DNA from: Dehalococcoidia bacterium UBA6627
Lineage (GTDB): Bacteria > Chloroflexota > Dehalococcoidia > UBA2979
Direction: 5' to 3'
Length of the DNA: 22,798 nt
NCBI GenBank assembly: GCA_002455955.1
Contig: DKLZ01000050.1
Location: 1 to 22,798, forward strand
A program made the position numbers and the translations under genes. Below are positions 1 to 7,908 of the stretch, in pieces (position 1 is the first letter of the stretch; each line of letters starts with the position of its first letter). The notes beneath the pieces were generated by a model, which had not been told where the DNA came from, made no database searches, and saw only the letters and a list, made by a program, of their open reading frames with translations.

Positions 1-632
1 CCAACTTGGTAGCCGCCAACAAGCACGAATCGATTCGGCTCGCCAAGAATCGGTGCCGAACCAACCATGTTTGTGCCAACCGTAATCGCCCACAAAGCAA
101 GCTGGTCCCAAGGCAAAAGATAACCGGTGAATGAAAGCAGTAGCGTCAATACAAGTAACACAACTCCTACAACCCAGTTAAATTCCCGCGGGGGTTTGTA
201 CGCTCCCGTGTAGAAGACCCGCATCATATGCATAAGCACAGTTAGTACCATCCCGTGAGCCATCCAACGGTGAAGATTGCGCAGGAGCTTACCGAAACGT
301 ACATCGGTATCTAATGCAAGAATGTCGCCATAGGCTCGCTCCACGGACGGAACATAGTAGAACATCAGCAGAACGCCGGTAATCGTAAGCCCGAGGAACA
401 GGAAGAATGACAGTCCGCCCAAACAGAAGGTGTGAGTGATCTTGACATGCGTTCGGTGGATACGGGTTGGATGCAAATGCAAAAAAACGTTTGTTGCAAC
501 AGCAAGCATCTGATTGCGTGGCGTGTTCGGATAGCCGGATCGAAAGATTGACTTCCAAAGCCGATTCTTGAAAGCGCCATCGTAAAGTCGATCACCTAAA
601 GATCGACCCTGTGGCTGCTCCGTCGTCGCCAT
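1..632 (-). CDS. Cytochrome b, N-terminal part (cut by window edge)
   Basis: Membrane quinol-oxidising subunit of a cytochrome bc-type complex; it binds b hemes and passes electrons from quinol towards a Rieske protein. The frame runs open from an ATG at 632 to the window edge, about 210 codons, so the C-terminal part is missing. The first transmembrane histidine pair is visible as H121 and H135, fourteen residues apart as in the family, and GYLLPWDQ at about 170-177 is a hallmark motif. Hydrophobic segments lie at about 70-93, 125-141 and 155-174. The second heme-ligand pair must lie beyond the edge. A 45-residue membrane ORF ends 47 bases upstream and may belong to the same transcript. Whether this is a split b6-type or a full-length cytochrome b cannot be told here. 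Confidence 0.93.
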   Translation of the reverse strand, partial: MATTEQPQGRSLGDRLYDGAFKNRLWKSIFRSGYPNTPRNQMLAVATNVFLHLHPTRIHRTHVKITHTFCLGGLSFFLFLGLTITGVLLMFYYVPSVERAYGDILALDTDVRFGKLLRNLHRWMAHGMVLTVLMHMMRVFYTGAYKPPREFNWVVGVVLLVLTLLLSFTGYLLPWDQLALWAITVGTNMVGSAPILGEPNRFVLVGGYQV

Positions 633-679
633 CAACTACCCCAGTTCCGTGCCGATGGAATTGAGACATAGCATTCTTG

Positions 680-817
680 CTACGCCTCCCACCACTTTCC
701 GAGTAGGACCATTATTGCAAGGCCCAACATGAAGGTGACAAACACGGCGAGCAGCTCGAGCCCTTCGCCTTCACCTAGCACGATCGCCTCCAACCAACGG
801 ACAGTCAATGCCCACAT
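680..817 (-). CDS. Small single-pass membrane protein upstream of cytochrome b
   Basis: A 45-residue ORF. It begins with an ATG that directly follows an in-frame TAG, so no longer version exists on this frame, and it ends in a TAG 47 bases before the cytochrome b start. It has a short N-terminal amphipathic stretch with acidic residues (GEGEGLE, about 15-21), then one hydrophobic segment at about 22-40 and a KWWEA end. A weak GAG about 8 bases upstream may serve as ribosome binding site. Cytochrome bc and b6f complexes often have tiny one-helix subunits, and location plus topology suggest that role here. I do not recognise a family, and the function is inference. Confidence 0.45.
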   Translation of the reverse strand: MWALTVRWLEAIVLGEGEGLELLAVFVTFMLGLAIMVLLGKWWEA

Positions 818-855
818 CTAAAAACTCGCATGGCATCCCTATACGAGGTATGGCG

Positions 856-884
856 AAAGTAGCCAGCAGCCTAAATAAGGTCAA
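856..884 (-). promoter_or_regulatory. Candidate promoter for small membrane protein and cytochrome b
   Basis: On the minus strand TTGACC (879-884) is followed after exactly 17 bases by TACTTT (856-861). The -35 matches consensus at five of six positions; the -10 is weak. It lies about 40 bases upstream of the small ORF start and downstream of the glycosyltransferase stop, where a new transcript would be expected. Prediction only. Confidence 0.3.
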
Positions 885-946
885 GGCAACGGACCAATCA
901 ATAATCCTCGACCCGCTTCAAAAACTACTCTCATCAGATAAAAAAC

Positions 947-1687
947 CTACCCAAAGTTACCGCTAGAGCGGACAGCGCGAGGAACCCCTCCGCGCCGCAC
1001 GCGCCAGAGTCCACGCAGGTCATTGAGGGCTGTCTGCCATATATTCACTCGGCTGTCTGGATCATCTATCCACTTCACCGGCACCTCAAGTAATCGAAAG
1101 TTATTCTCTTGCGCCACAATCAGCAATTCCGAATCAAAGAAAAATCCCGTGTCCTCAACCACCGGCAACAATGATCTAGCCACCTCGGTACGGATAGCCT
1201 TGAAACCACACTGGGCATCAGTCACCCTTAAGCCACCAAACCGTCGCAAAATCCATACATAGCTCCTTGAAATGAATTCTCGACGAAAACTTCGTTCAGT
1301 CTGCGAATCATCATGAAGCCGGGTGCCAAAGCACAAATCTGCCTCCTGGCGCGCCAACGGATCAATTAATGATGGCAGGTGCTGCAAATCTGTCGAAAGA
1401 TCAACGTCCATATAAGCGCAAATGTCGGCGCTGGAAGTCAACCAAGCGTTTCGCAAGGCTAACCCACGGCCTTTCACCGGAATGTGAAGCACCACCAACA
1501 ATCTGGAATGAGCTTCTTCCAACTTCCGAGCAACTTGAAGAGTGCTGTCAGTGGAAGCGTTGTCAGCAACTATAATCCGCCAATCGTGTTCACTACGACC
1601 AGCGAGAAATGACAAGAGTCGATCGATGCTGCCTTCAAGCACATGAGCTTCGTTGTAACAGGGAATAACCAGATCAACTGAAGCCAT
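947..1687 (-). CDS. Family 2 glycosyltransferase (polyprenyl-phosphate sugar transferase-like)
   Basis: A 246-residue GT-A fold glycosyltransferase resembling the DPM1/dolichyl-phosphate glucosyltransferase branch of family 2, which moves a sugar from a nucleotide donor to polyprenyl phosphate on the cytoplasmic face of the membrane. It has the N-terminal VIPCYNEA motif (7-14), VADNASTD (40-47) in the nucleotide-binding part, the metal-binding D94-V-D96 and a QCGFKAIR motif at 159-166, as in that branch. No transmembrane segment is visible, so it would associate with the membrane peripherally or with a partner. The ATG lies two bases after the purH stop, so it is translated as the last gene of the purine operon. 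Sugar and acceptor cannot be read from the sequence. Confidence 0.85.
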   Translation of the reverse strand: MASVDLVIPCYNEAHVLEGSIDRLLSFLAGRSEHDWRIIVADNASTDSTLQVARKLEEAHSRLLVVLHIPVKGRGLALRNAWLTSSADICAYMDVDLSTDLQHLPSLIDPLARQEADLCFGTRLHDDSQTERSFRREFISRSYVWILRRFGGLRVTDAQCGFKAIRTEVARSLLPVVEDTGFFFDSELLIVAQENNFRLLEVPVKWIDDPDSRVNIWQTALNDLRGLWRVRRGGVPRAVRSSGNFG

Positions 1688-1689
1688 AA

Positions 1690-3258
1690 CTAGTGCCTGA
1701 AGTGACGTACACCGGTCACGACCAGTGAAATTTCCCGTTCATTTGCTGCCGCTATCGATTCATCATCACGAATCGAACCCCCTGTATGAACGACTGTCGA
1801 ACAACCAGCATCAGCACAAACTTCGACCGTATCTGGGAATGGAATCAATGCATCGGTTGCCGCAACTGCACCTTTGGCACGCTTACCAGCTTGTTCTGCG
1901 CACAATTTCGCGCTACCCACACGATTCGGTTGCCCAGCACCCATCCCGATCAGTACACCATCCTTTACAAAGACAACCGCATTTGACTTCACGTGTTTCG
2001 AAATAACCCAACCAACATGAATATCGAAGCCCTCAGCCTCACTAGGCTTCCGCTTACTCACTATTTCAAAACGGGTCTCAACCGAAACGTCACTGTCCTG
2101 CAAAAGTAGACCGCCACGTACTGAACGAATCTCGGGGTGTGGATACCGAGGATCGCCTAAAGGTGCACTGAGAATCCGGAGGTCCTTGGACTTTTTCTTG
2201 AGGTGTTCGAGTGCGTCCTCGTCATAATCAGGGGCGATAACTATCTCGTAGAACATTCTCCCGCCACCATCTGGGCTGCGTACATCTCGTAATGCTTCAG
2301 CAAACTCCAGATCGACAACCTTGTTAGTCGCCACGATTCCACCATAAGCAGATAAGTGATCACCTTCACGAAGCCCACGCTCGTAAAGCATTGACAAACT
2401 GACAGCATCACCTTCCGCAGTTGCAAAACATGCTGGATTTGTATGTTTGATGATGGCTACTGCAGCACCTTCAAAGTCTGCTACGACATTGAAAGCCGCA
2501 TCAGCATCCAGAACATTGACATAGGACATCGCCTTACCGTGGTGTTGCTTAAATCCACCTATACCGGCTTCAGGATTCAGTACCGAATCTAGACGGTAAA
2601 ACGCCCCCTGCTGATGCGGATTCTCTCCGTACCGCAAATGCTCGAGCCGAGTCGCAGCAATCGTGAATTGCTCTGAAAAAGGTTCGTCCCGCGCGCTTAG
2701 ATATTCCGCAACAGCAGTATCGTAATGGGCAACGTGCCGAAATGCCTTCGCAGCAAGCCGGCGTCGCAAATTCTGAGAAACATCAACCTCGCTTAATGCC
2801 TTAAGCACCAACGGATAATCATCAGGGCTAACGACCGGAAGCACCCACGGATGGTTCTTAGCAGCCGCCCGAATCATGGTCGGACCACCAATGTCAATTT
2901 GCTCGAGTGCTTCAGCTAACTCTGCGTCAACTTTATTCACTGTTTCTATAAATGGATAAAGATTTGACGCCACAAGATCGATTGAAGGCACTTCATAGCG
3001 AACTACCTCAGCCTCGTCACTCTCATGTCCGCGTCGATAGAGAATACCCCCGTGCACCTTCGGATGAAGTGTCTTAACGCGACCACCAAGCATCTCTGCG
3101 CTACCAGTATATGAGGCGACTTCAACAATCGGTAATCCTGCTTCCGCAATAGCACGTGCGGTACCACCGGTACCAACTAAATCCCAACCGAGATCAGATA
3201 GACCTTTAGCAAAGTCAACGATGCCGCGCTTGTCATAGACGGCGAGGATAGCTCTCAC
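1690..3258 (-). CDS. purH: Bifunctional AICAR formyltransferase / IMP cyclohydrolase
   Basis: Catalyses the last two steps of de novo IMP synthesis: formylation of AICAR by 10-formyl-THF, then ring closure. 522 residues, the usual length. The cyclohydrolase domain shows VYDKRGI (7-13), GTGGTA (29-34) and GGRVKTLHPKVHGG (58-71). The transformylase domain shows RYGENPHQ (209-216) and catalytic K271-H272 in KHTNPAC, where most homologues read KHNNPCG, so this motif is slightly unusual. The C-terminus ends in the typical GVRHFRH. The start is a GTG supported by an upstream AAGGGA; no better in-frame ATG is seen. It sits 37 bases after purM and 2 bases before the glycosyltransferase. No purN lies between purM and purH, so GAR formylation must be encoded elsewhere. 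Confidence 0.97.
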   Translation of the reverse strand: MRAILAVYDKRGIVDFAKGLSDLGWDLVGTGGTARAIAEAGLPIVEVASYTGSAEMLGGRVKTLHPKVHGGILYRRGHESDEAEVVRYEVPSIDLVASNLYPFIETVNKVDAELAEALEQIDIGGPTMIRAAAKNHPWVLPVVSPDDYPLVLKALSEVDVSQNLRRRLAAKAFRHVAHYDTAVAEYLSARDEPFSEQFTIAATRLEHLRYGENPHQQGAFYRLDSVLNPEAGIGGFKQHHGKAMSYVNVLDADAAFNVVADFEGAAVAIIKHTNPACFATAEGDAVSLSMLYERGLREGDHLSAYGGIVATNKVVDLEFAEALRDVRSPDGGGRMFYEIVIAPDYDEDALEHLKKKSKDLRILSAPLGDPRYPHPEIRSVRGGLLLQDSDVSVETRFEIVSKRKPSEAEGFDIHVGWVISKHVKSNAVVFVKDGVLIGMGAGQPNRVGSAKLCAEQAGKRAKGAVAATDALIPFPDTVEVCADAGCSTVVHTGGSIRDDESIAAANEREISLVVTGVRHFRH

Positions 3259-3295
3259 CGCTCGTCCCTTCGTCGTTCACATTCAACTACGAGTA

Positions 3296-4366
3296 TCAGG
3301 TTGGTAAACCAAGAACCGGTTCAGTGTCACTAGATCTCTCAAAGATTTCGCCAATTTGCCAGGCTTGCGGTTGCTCCTCTAACAAGACCTGTGCCCTCTC
3401 CGCATCAAGTGCAACAATGATGCCAACACCCATATTAAATGCTCGAAACATCTCTGCTTCTTCTACGCTCCCGGTTCTCCGGATCAAATTAAATATCGCT
3501 GGTGTTTCCCAACTTTCGGGGTTGATTTTCGCTCCAAGATGTTCAGTCGGGCCAGTAAATAATCGCGATAGGTTGCCTGGAATCCCACCTCCTGTGATGT
3601 GGGCAATCCCGTTTATCTCACCAAGATATGGCTCAAGTGGCGAAAGGAAAGACTGATGTACTGCGAGCAACGCATCGCCAAGGGTGCCGTCGAGCTCTCC
3701 ATAGGAAGTATCCAGAACCTCACGATCATGGCTGGCACCTCGACCCTTGCCAAGTGACCAAATCTCACGAACCAGTGAGTAGCCATTTGTTTGCAATCCA
3801 CCTGACGGAAAAGCTACCAATACATTACTAGCTGCTAATCGCGAACCATCGATCACGTTATGTCGATCGACGACGCCTATTATGAAACCTGCCAGATCAA
3901 AATCGCCTGACCGGTAGAGGTCTGGCATGTCCGCTGTCTCGCCGCCGAGCAATGCAACGTTCTGCTCAGCGCAAGCCTTACCAATCCCCGCAACAACATC
4001 CACCCTATGCTCTTGTGACAAATCTGCTGTTGCCAAATAGTCGAGAAAGAAAAGAGGGTGCGCACCAGTAGTCAAAATGTCATTTACACAATGATTCACC
4101 AAATCTGCACCAATCGTGTCATATCGATCAAGGGCTGTCGCAATGAGTAACTTAGTGCCAACTCCATCAGCGCTCGCAACCAGTACTGGGTCACCGTACC
4201 CTTCTGGAACATGGAATAGTCCAGCGAACGGCCCTACACCTGAAAGCACCTCGGGTCGCATAGTCCGCTTTGCGATCGCCGCGAATTGAAGAACTGTCGC
4301 GTCTGCCGCCTCTACATCCACACCCGCATCGATGTAGCGCAATGGAGTAACCGATGAACCTGTCAT
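3296..4366 (-). CDS. purM: Phosphoribosylformylglycinamidine cyclo-ligase (AIR synthetase)
   Basis: Closes the imidazole ring of FGAM with ATP to give AIR, the fifth step of purine synthesis. 356 residues, full length. Diagnostic motifs are SADGVGTKLL (65-74), which binds ATP, GGETADMPDLY (141-151) and HITGGGIPGNL in the C-terminal domain. The ATG at 4366 is preceded by CAGGAA at a good distance. It is the second gene of the purF-purM-purH-glycosyltransferase run, 100 bases after purF. That gap holds a 7-base inverted repeat (4409-4415 with 4448-4454) but no clear terminator, so co-transcription is likely. Confidence 0.97.
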   Translation of the reverse strand: MTGSSVTPLRYIDAGVDVEAADATVLQFAAIAKRTMRPEVLSGVGPFAGLFHVPEGYGDPVLVASADGVGTKLLIATALDRYDTIGADLVNHCVNDILTTGAHPLFFLDYLATADLSQEHRVDVVAGIGKACAEQNVALLGGETADMPDLYRSGDFDLAGFIIGVVDRHNVIDGSRLAASNVLVAFPSGGLQTNGYSLVREIWSLGKGRGASHDREVLDTSYGELDGTLGDALLAVHQSFLSPLEPYLGEINGIAHITGGGIPGNLSRLFTGPTEHLGAKINPESWETPAIFNLIRRTGSVEEAEMFRAFNMGVGIIVALDAERAQVLLEEQPQAWQIGEIFERSSDTEPVLGLPT

Positions 4367-4466
4367 ATGTCGTTCCTGAGAGAAAAGGGCGCTACCGAAT
4401 AAGAAGAGTAAGTTCTGATTGCTAACCGAAATAGTCTTTTATTCACTGAACTTATCCTAAAGACAT

Positions 4467-5936
4467 TCAAACCTTAATTCGTTCAAGTACAGGAAGCGCG
4501 TGTCGGTCGCGCGCTTCGTCAGAATCACTCACCTCTAGGGCCAGTTTGTCCAGTTGAAGTGGAACTTCACTTGGATAGTTACCTGTAAAACAAGCAACGC
4601 AATGCGAGCCTTGCATCATATTTGTAGCTTCGATCGTTGCCTCAATTGAGAGATAGTGCAATGAATCGGCTCCTACGAGCTCACCGATTTCCTCCTCACT
4701 ATTATGAGCAGCGACCAACTCTGCGCGGGTCGCCATATCCACCCCATAGAAACAAGGATGCTCTATCGGTGGCGAAGTAATACGCAGATGAACTTCCTCC
4801 GCACCAGCATCTCGTAACATCTTCACTAGTCGAGGTGTAGTGGTCGCTCGAACAATCGAGTCATCGACAACTACTAAACGCTTCCCGGCAATCACCTCAG
4901 TTAACGGATTGAACTTGAGGTAAACGCCTTGCTCCCGTAATCGCTGATCAGGCTGGATGAAGGTACGTCCTACATAGCGATTCTTCATCAAGCCCTCGGC
5001 ATATTGGATGTCAGACTCTTGTGCATAGCCAATGGCAGCAGCAGTGGCAGAATCCGGAACGCCAATCACTAAATCAGCGTCCACAGGATGTTCGCGGGCC
5101 GCCGCCGCTCCCATCCGCATACGCACCGGATGTAATAACTGCCCACTCAGTCGAGAGTCTGGGCGGGCAAAGTAAATGAACTCGAACAGGCACATCTTCT
5201 GAACGTTACCACCGGAATCTTGCCGTCCAAGCGGAAAAAATGAACTCAATCCATCTTCATCAGCTAGCACCACTTCCCCTGGTTCAACTTCACGAAGAAA
5301 GCGAGCACCGAGATGATCAAGTGCACAAGTTTCAGAAGCAAACACATAACCATCATCTAATTCACCGATACAGAGTGGACGGACTCCCATCGGGTCTCTA
5401 ACCGCAAACACACCTTCCGGAATAAGAATCGTAAGCGAGTAAGCGCCTGTCGCGCGCCGCATTAGATGTGCAAATCGGTGCTCCCAGGTCGCGCCTGTTG
5501 CATTACCTAGCAGCCTCGCGATTACCTCTGTATCACTAGAGGACTCGAAACTAACTCCGTCTTCCTCAAGTCCCTCACGAAGGAGCTCCGCGTTAACAAT
5601 ATTGCCGTTATGAGCGAGAGCGAGCGGACCGTTATTACCCTGAACTAAAAATGGTTGAGCATTGCCTATATGGCTCGAACCGGTAGTCGAGTAGCGAGTA
5701 TGGCCAATCGCGTGTGTACCAGGTAATCCTGCCAATGCTCGTTCGTCAAAAATTTGAGTTACCAAACCCATTTCGGCAAAGATCCGAATGCGCTTGCCAT
5801 CACTCGTAGCTATACCAGCTGATTCTTGACCACGATGTTGCAAAGCGTGAAGTCCGAAGAAGGTAAGCCGAGCTACGTCTTCGCTAGGAGCGAAAACTCC
5901 GAACACTCCGCACTTCTCACGAAGGCTATGTGTCAA
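4467..5936 (-). CDS. purF: Amidophosphoribosyltransferase, Fe-S type
   Basis: Commits PRPP to purine synthesis using ammonia from glutamine. 489 residues. The N-terminal Ntn glutaminase domain has its nucleophile at C9 behind a short propeptide that must be removed, as in the Bacillus-type enzyme. The phosphoribosyltransferase domain carries the PRPP loop VVVDDSIVRATTT (355-367). All four positions that ligate a 4Fe-4S cluster in the B. subtilis enzyme are cysteine here: C249 (CLFEFIYF), C395 (HPCFYG), C446 and C449 (CVAC), so an oxygen-labile structural cluster is expected. The start is a TTG at 5936. No ATG or GTG occurs in frame between the upstream stop and C9, so TTG is the only usual option; its ribosome binding site is weak. 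Confidence 0.97.
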   Translation of the reverse strand: MTHSLREKCGVFGVFAPSEDVARLTFFGLHALQHRGQESAGIATSDGKRIRIFAEMGLVTQIFDERALAGLPGTHAIGHTRYSTTGSSHIGNAQPFLVQGNNGPLALAHNGNIVNAELLREGLEEDGVSFESSSDTEVIARLLGNATGATWEHRFAHLMRRATGAYSLTILIPEGVFAVRDPMGVRPLCIGELDDGYVFASETCALDHLGARFLREVEPGEVVLADEDGLSSFFPLGRQDSGGNVQKMCLFEFIYFARPDSRLSGQLLHPVRMRMGAAAAREHPVDADLVIGVPDSATAAAIGYAQESDIQYAEGLMKNRYVGRTFIQPDQRLREQGVYLKFNPLTEVIAGKRLVVVDDSIVRATTTPRLVKMLRDAGAEEVHLRITSPPIEHPCFYGVDMATRAELVAAHNSEEEIGELVGADSLHYLSIEATIEATNMMQGSHCVACFTGNYPSEVPLQLDKLALEVSDSDEARDRHALPVLERIKV

Positions 5937-5971
5937 ACGAGCGACTTTCGAAGAGCACCGTGTAGGCGAGT

Positions 5972-5980
5972 ATCATAACA
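5972..5980 (-). promoter_or_regulatory. Candidate extended -10 promoter of the purine operon
   Basis: TGTTATGAT on the minus strand: a TGn extension followed by TATGAT, five of six matches to consensus. No good -35 is seen, which is normal for extended -10 promoters. It predicts a start of transcription near 5965, about 29 bases before the purF TTG. No purine riboswitch-like fold fits into so short a leader. Confidence 0.4.
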
Positions 5981-6021
5981 TGAGCACCAGGCCAAGCGGG
6001 CACAGCAGTTAGTTTTCACCA

Positions 6022-6411
6022 TTACAACTTCAGATGCTCGATCTTCGTACAACGATCAACTATCACATCGAGTCCGGCTTCACGAGCACAAGCCTCCGCT
6101 TCCTCGTTAGAGATATCCAGCTGCAACCAGATCGTCTTTGCGCCAGCCGCAATCGCATCATTCACTATCGGCGGAACATCCTCCGAACGCCGGAAGATAT
6201 CGACAATGTCTACCTCCTCTGGCAAATCACTCACGCTCGCGTATGCAGGTTGACCCAACACCTCCGTCTCTCTGGGATTAACCATATACACCCTAAAACC
6301 TTGATTTTGAAGGTAGGTCGCAACTTCATTCGAGGGTCGCTTTGGATTCGATGAAACGCCCACCACAGCGACTGTCCTTGCGTCACGAATTAGTTCCATT
6401 GCCCTATCCAT
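6022..6411 (-). CDS. CoA-binding domain protein (YccU/CoA_binding_2 type)
   Basis: A 129-residue single-domain protein with the Rossmann-like CoA-binding fold. Features are VAVVGVSSNPKRPSN (14-28), the nucleotide-binding loop, MVNPRE (43-48), DIVDIFRR (68-75), and a WLQLDISNEEAEA segment with the C-terminal DRCTKIEH typical of the family. No catalytic domain is attached; members are thought to bind CoA or nucleotide cofactors and the physiological role is unsettled. The start is well supported: GGAGG lies 6 bases before the ATG. It ends 85 bases before purF with the purF promoter in between, so it is probably a separate transcript. Confidence 0.88.
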   Translation of the reverse strand: MDRAMELIRDARTVAVVGVSSNPKRPSNEVATYLQNQGFRVYMVNPRETEVLGQPAYASVSDLPEEVDIVDIFRRSEDVPPIVNDAIAAGAKTIWLQLDISNEEAEACAREAGLDVIVDRCTKIEHLKL

Positions 6412-6489
6412 AAACCACCTCCCCCACGCAACATCTTCTTCTAAGTAGAAGCGCCCAGCTAAATTGGTAGCTTACTCGTCAAATTCTAT

Positions 6490-7158
6490 TCAGTCCTTCT
6501 CTGGATCATGAATCCCCTCGAGCTCAGCAAGTTCCACGCTTCCGCCCGACATAGCGCCCAGAGCAACAGCCAACTCGTTTGCCCGTTTACCAGCCTCAAA
6601 CGCTAGAAGCCTAGCCGCTACGACACTTCCGACAGCGAGTTCACGGGCATTGGTCTTCACCAAAATAACCTCCCAATGCACAACATCCTGTTCAATCCCC
6701 GAGCCCAGCACATCATCGTAGTCCGTGATCACTTCAAAGTGGTCGATGTCCCAAAATGGAACGAGCTCATAGGTGCCGATACCCAAACCTAGGAGCCCTT
6801 GCTGCCAACGCGCGGATTGTTTTTCTCGCTCCATTATGAAACTAGTTCCGGCAACATTATTAACAAGGCCAATAACGCCTAACGGACCAAACAGGATCGT
6901 GACAATTAGCAACAGAACTAACAGTGCAAGTGGGAGGACGGAGATGAAGACGGTCATTAACCAAACTGAAACAGCCGTGATCGTAAGTGCAACAAGCGGT
7001 CCTACCAAGCCAGCCCGTGATTGCTTAACAGCTATCGAGTCAGGAGTAATCCGAGCTACGGCTCGGTGCAGTGGAATCATTCTCATTGACGTCAAAACTG
7101 ACGGTTCATCGTCAGGTAGCTGCGATAGACTGTGAGCCCGATCAGCATCTTTCGACAT
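6490..7158 (-). CDS. Two-helix membrane protein of unknown function
   Basis: About 222 residues. A polar N-terminal region of some 48 residues is followed by two adjacent hydrophobic segments (about 51-72 and 75-97) and a soluble C-terminal domain of roughly 115 residues beginning near FIMEREKQ. This domain alternates hydrophobic strands and charged turns (HWEVILVKTNARELAVGSV) in a way that resembles membrane-anchored PH-like domains, but I cannot assign a family. I prefer the ATG at 7158, which has GAGAAG four bases upstream, over the ATG at 7170, which has almost no spacing to a ribosome binding site. The gene diverges from the Trm112-like unit. Confidence 0.7.
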   Translation of the reverse strand: MSKDADRAHSLSQLPDDEPSVLTSMRMIPLHRAVARITPDSIAVKQSRAGLVGPLVALTITAVSVWLMTVFISVLPLALLVLLLIVTILFGPLGVIGLVNNVAGTSFIMEREKQSARWQQGLLGLGIGTYELVPFWDIDHFEVITDYDDVLGSGIEQDVVHWEVILVKTNARELAVGSVVAARLLAFEAGKRANELAVALGAMSGGSVELAELEGIHDPEKD

Positions 7159-7285
7159 AACGCTTCTCATTCCACAAACATTCGTTCAGCATCTCTACCC
7201 ATCGGAATGGATAACAAAACGAAGCTGAGTCTACTACGACTCGAACCCACTACTAATAGCCATACGTCAATTAAGAAAGATCTCG

Positions 7286-7314
7286 TTGCTTCGCTCCTCA
7301 GACATTCCTATGAT
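7286..7314 (+). promoter_or_regulatory. Promoter of the Trm112-like / small membrane protein unit
   Basis: TTGCTT (7286-7291), a 17-base spacer and TATGAT (7309-7314) give a good sigma-70 type promoter on the plus strand. The predicted transcript would begin near 7321, which excludes the upstream in-frame ATG at 7317 and supports the start at 7356. Confidence 0.55.
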
Positions 7315-7355
7315 CGGTGGCACCGCAACGATTGCAGACAGGGAAGCTAGCACCT

Positions 7356-7592
7356 ATGCGCCATAGCTTAATGGATATCCTCGTATGCCCCGTCACAAAG
7401 AGCGAACTCACCCTCGAGGTAACGCGTGAAGAAAATGGGGAAGTGCTGAACGGGACCCTCCGCTGCGAAGAGGGTCACGTCTTTCCGATCAAAGACGGTA
7501 TACCTAACATGCTCCCACCTGACATTCGGGAGCAACTCGATACAAGCGCAACACATGAGAGTGGAACTAATGACGCAGAACCAGTCACGTAA
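7356..7592 (+). CDS. Trm112-family small protein
   Basis: 78 residues with the Trm112/UPF0434 signature: LMDILVCPVTKSEL at 5-18 and CEEGHVFPIKDGIPNMLP at 37-54. Family members are small zinc-ribbon-like proteins; Trm112 proper activates methyltransferases. The usual first CPxC is reduced to C11-P-V-T14, and the second pair is C37 with H41, so zinc binding, if any, uses a reduced set. The start at 7356 fits the promoter at 7286-7314 and the point where homology begins. The tail is acidic and polar, and its coding region overlaps the next gene by about 23 bases. Confidence 0.8.
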   Translation: MRHSLMDILVCPVTKSELTLEVTREENGEVLNGTLRCEEGHVFPIKDGIPNMLPPDIREQLDTSATHESGTNDAEPVT

Positions 7593-7797
7593 TGCGGGCA
7601 ATGCTCTAATGACAGGAGCTGCGCTCTCTATCCTCATGTTCGGTATCGGAATTAGTCGTCGTTCTTACACAGCCTTGGCTGTTCCAGTCTTTGCCGGACT
7701 TCTAGCAGCAGCTTCGATGGCTTTCTGGGTTGGTTACACAATGAAAACAACCAATTGGGACCACCCTGACGACTTCGACAGTGCAGCAACTACTTAA
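7570..7797 (+). CDS. Small two-helix membrane protein
   Basis: 75 residues from the ATG at 7570, which has GGA five bases upstream; an ATG at 7555 lacks a ribosome binding site. Two hydrophobic segments lie at about 12-29 and 35-57 with a positively charged SRRS turn between them, and the tail is acidic. It overlaps the end of the Trm112-like gene, so the two are translationally coupled. I do not recognise a family. It ends facing folK, which is convergent, and no clear bidirectional terminator is visible in the 111-base gap. Confidence 0.65.
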   Translation: MTQNQSRNAGNALMTGAALSILMFGIGISRRSYTALAVPVFAGLLAAASMAFWVGYTMKTTNWDHPDDFDSAATT

Positions 7798-7908
7798 CTA
7801 TTAAAGAATCGCCTCCGACATTGGTGGTCGAGCAGCAACAACTATTACGAAATCGCAGCCATCCAGTCGATCAGTTACCGAAAAGGGGTGCATGCCCTCG
7901 CACGCACA

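Noticed and set aside
289..595. Two minus-strand open frames overlapping the cytochrome b region
   Set aside because: They are out of frame with the cytochrome b reading frame, which carries the heme histidines and GYLLPWDQ.
4409..4454. Seven-base inverted repeat TAAGTTC/GAACTTA between purF and purM as a terminator
   Set aside because: The loop is over 30 bases and no T-tract follows; it gives no support for splitting the purine operon.
7225..7262. A GGGTTCGAGTC stretch on the minus strand resembling a tRNA T-arm
   Set aside because: The flanking bases do not form the five-pair T stem, and no acceptor, anticodon or CCA arrangement fits around it.
7798..7908. Search for a bidirectional terminator between the small membrane protein and folK
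   Set aside because: Only four- to six-base imperfect stems without T-tracts are present.
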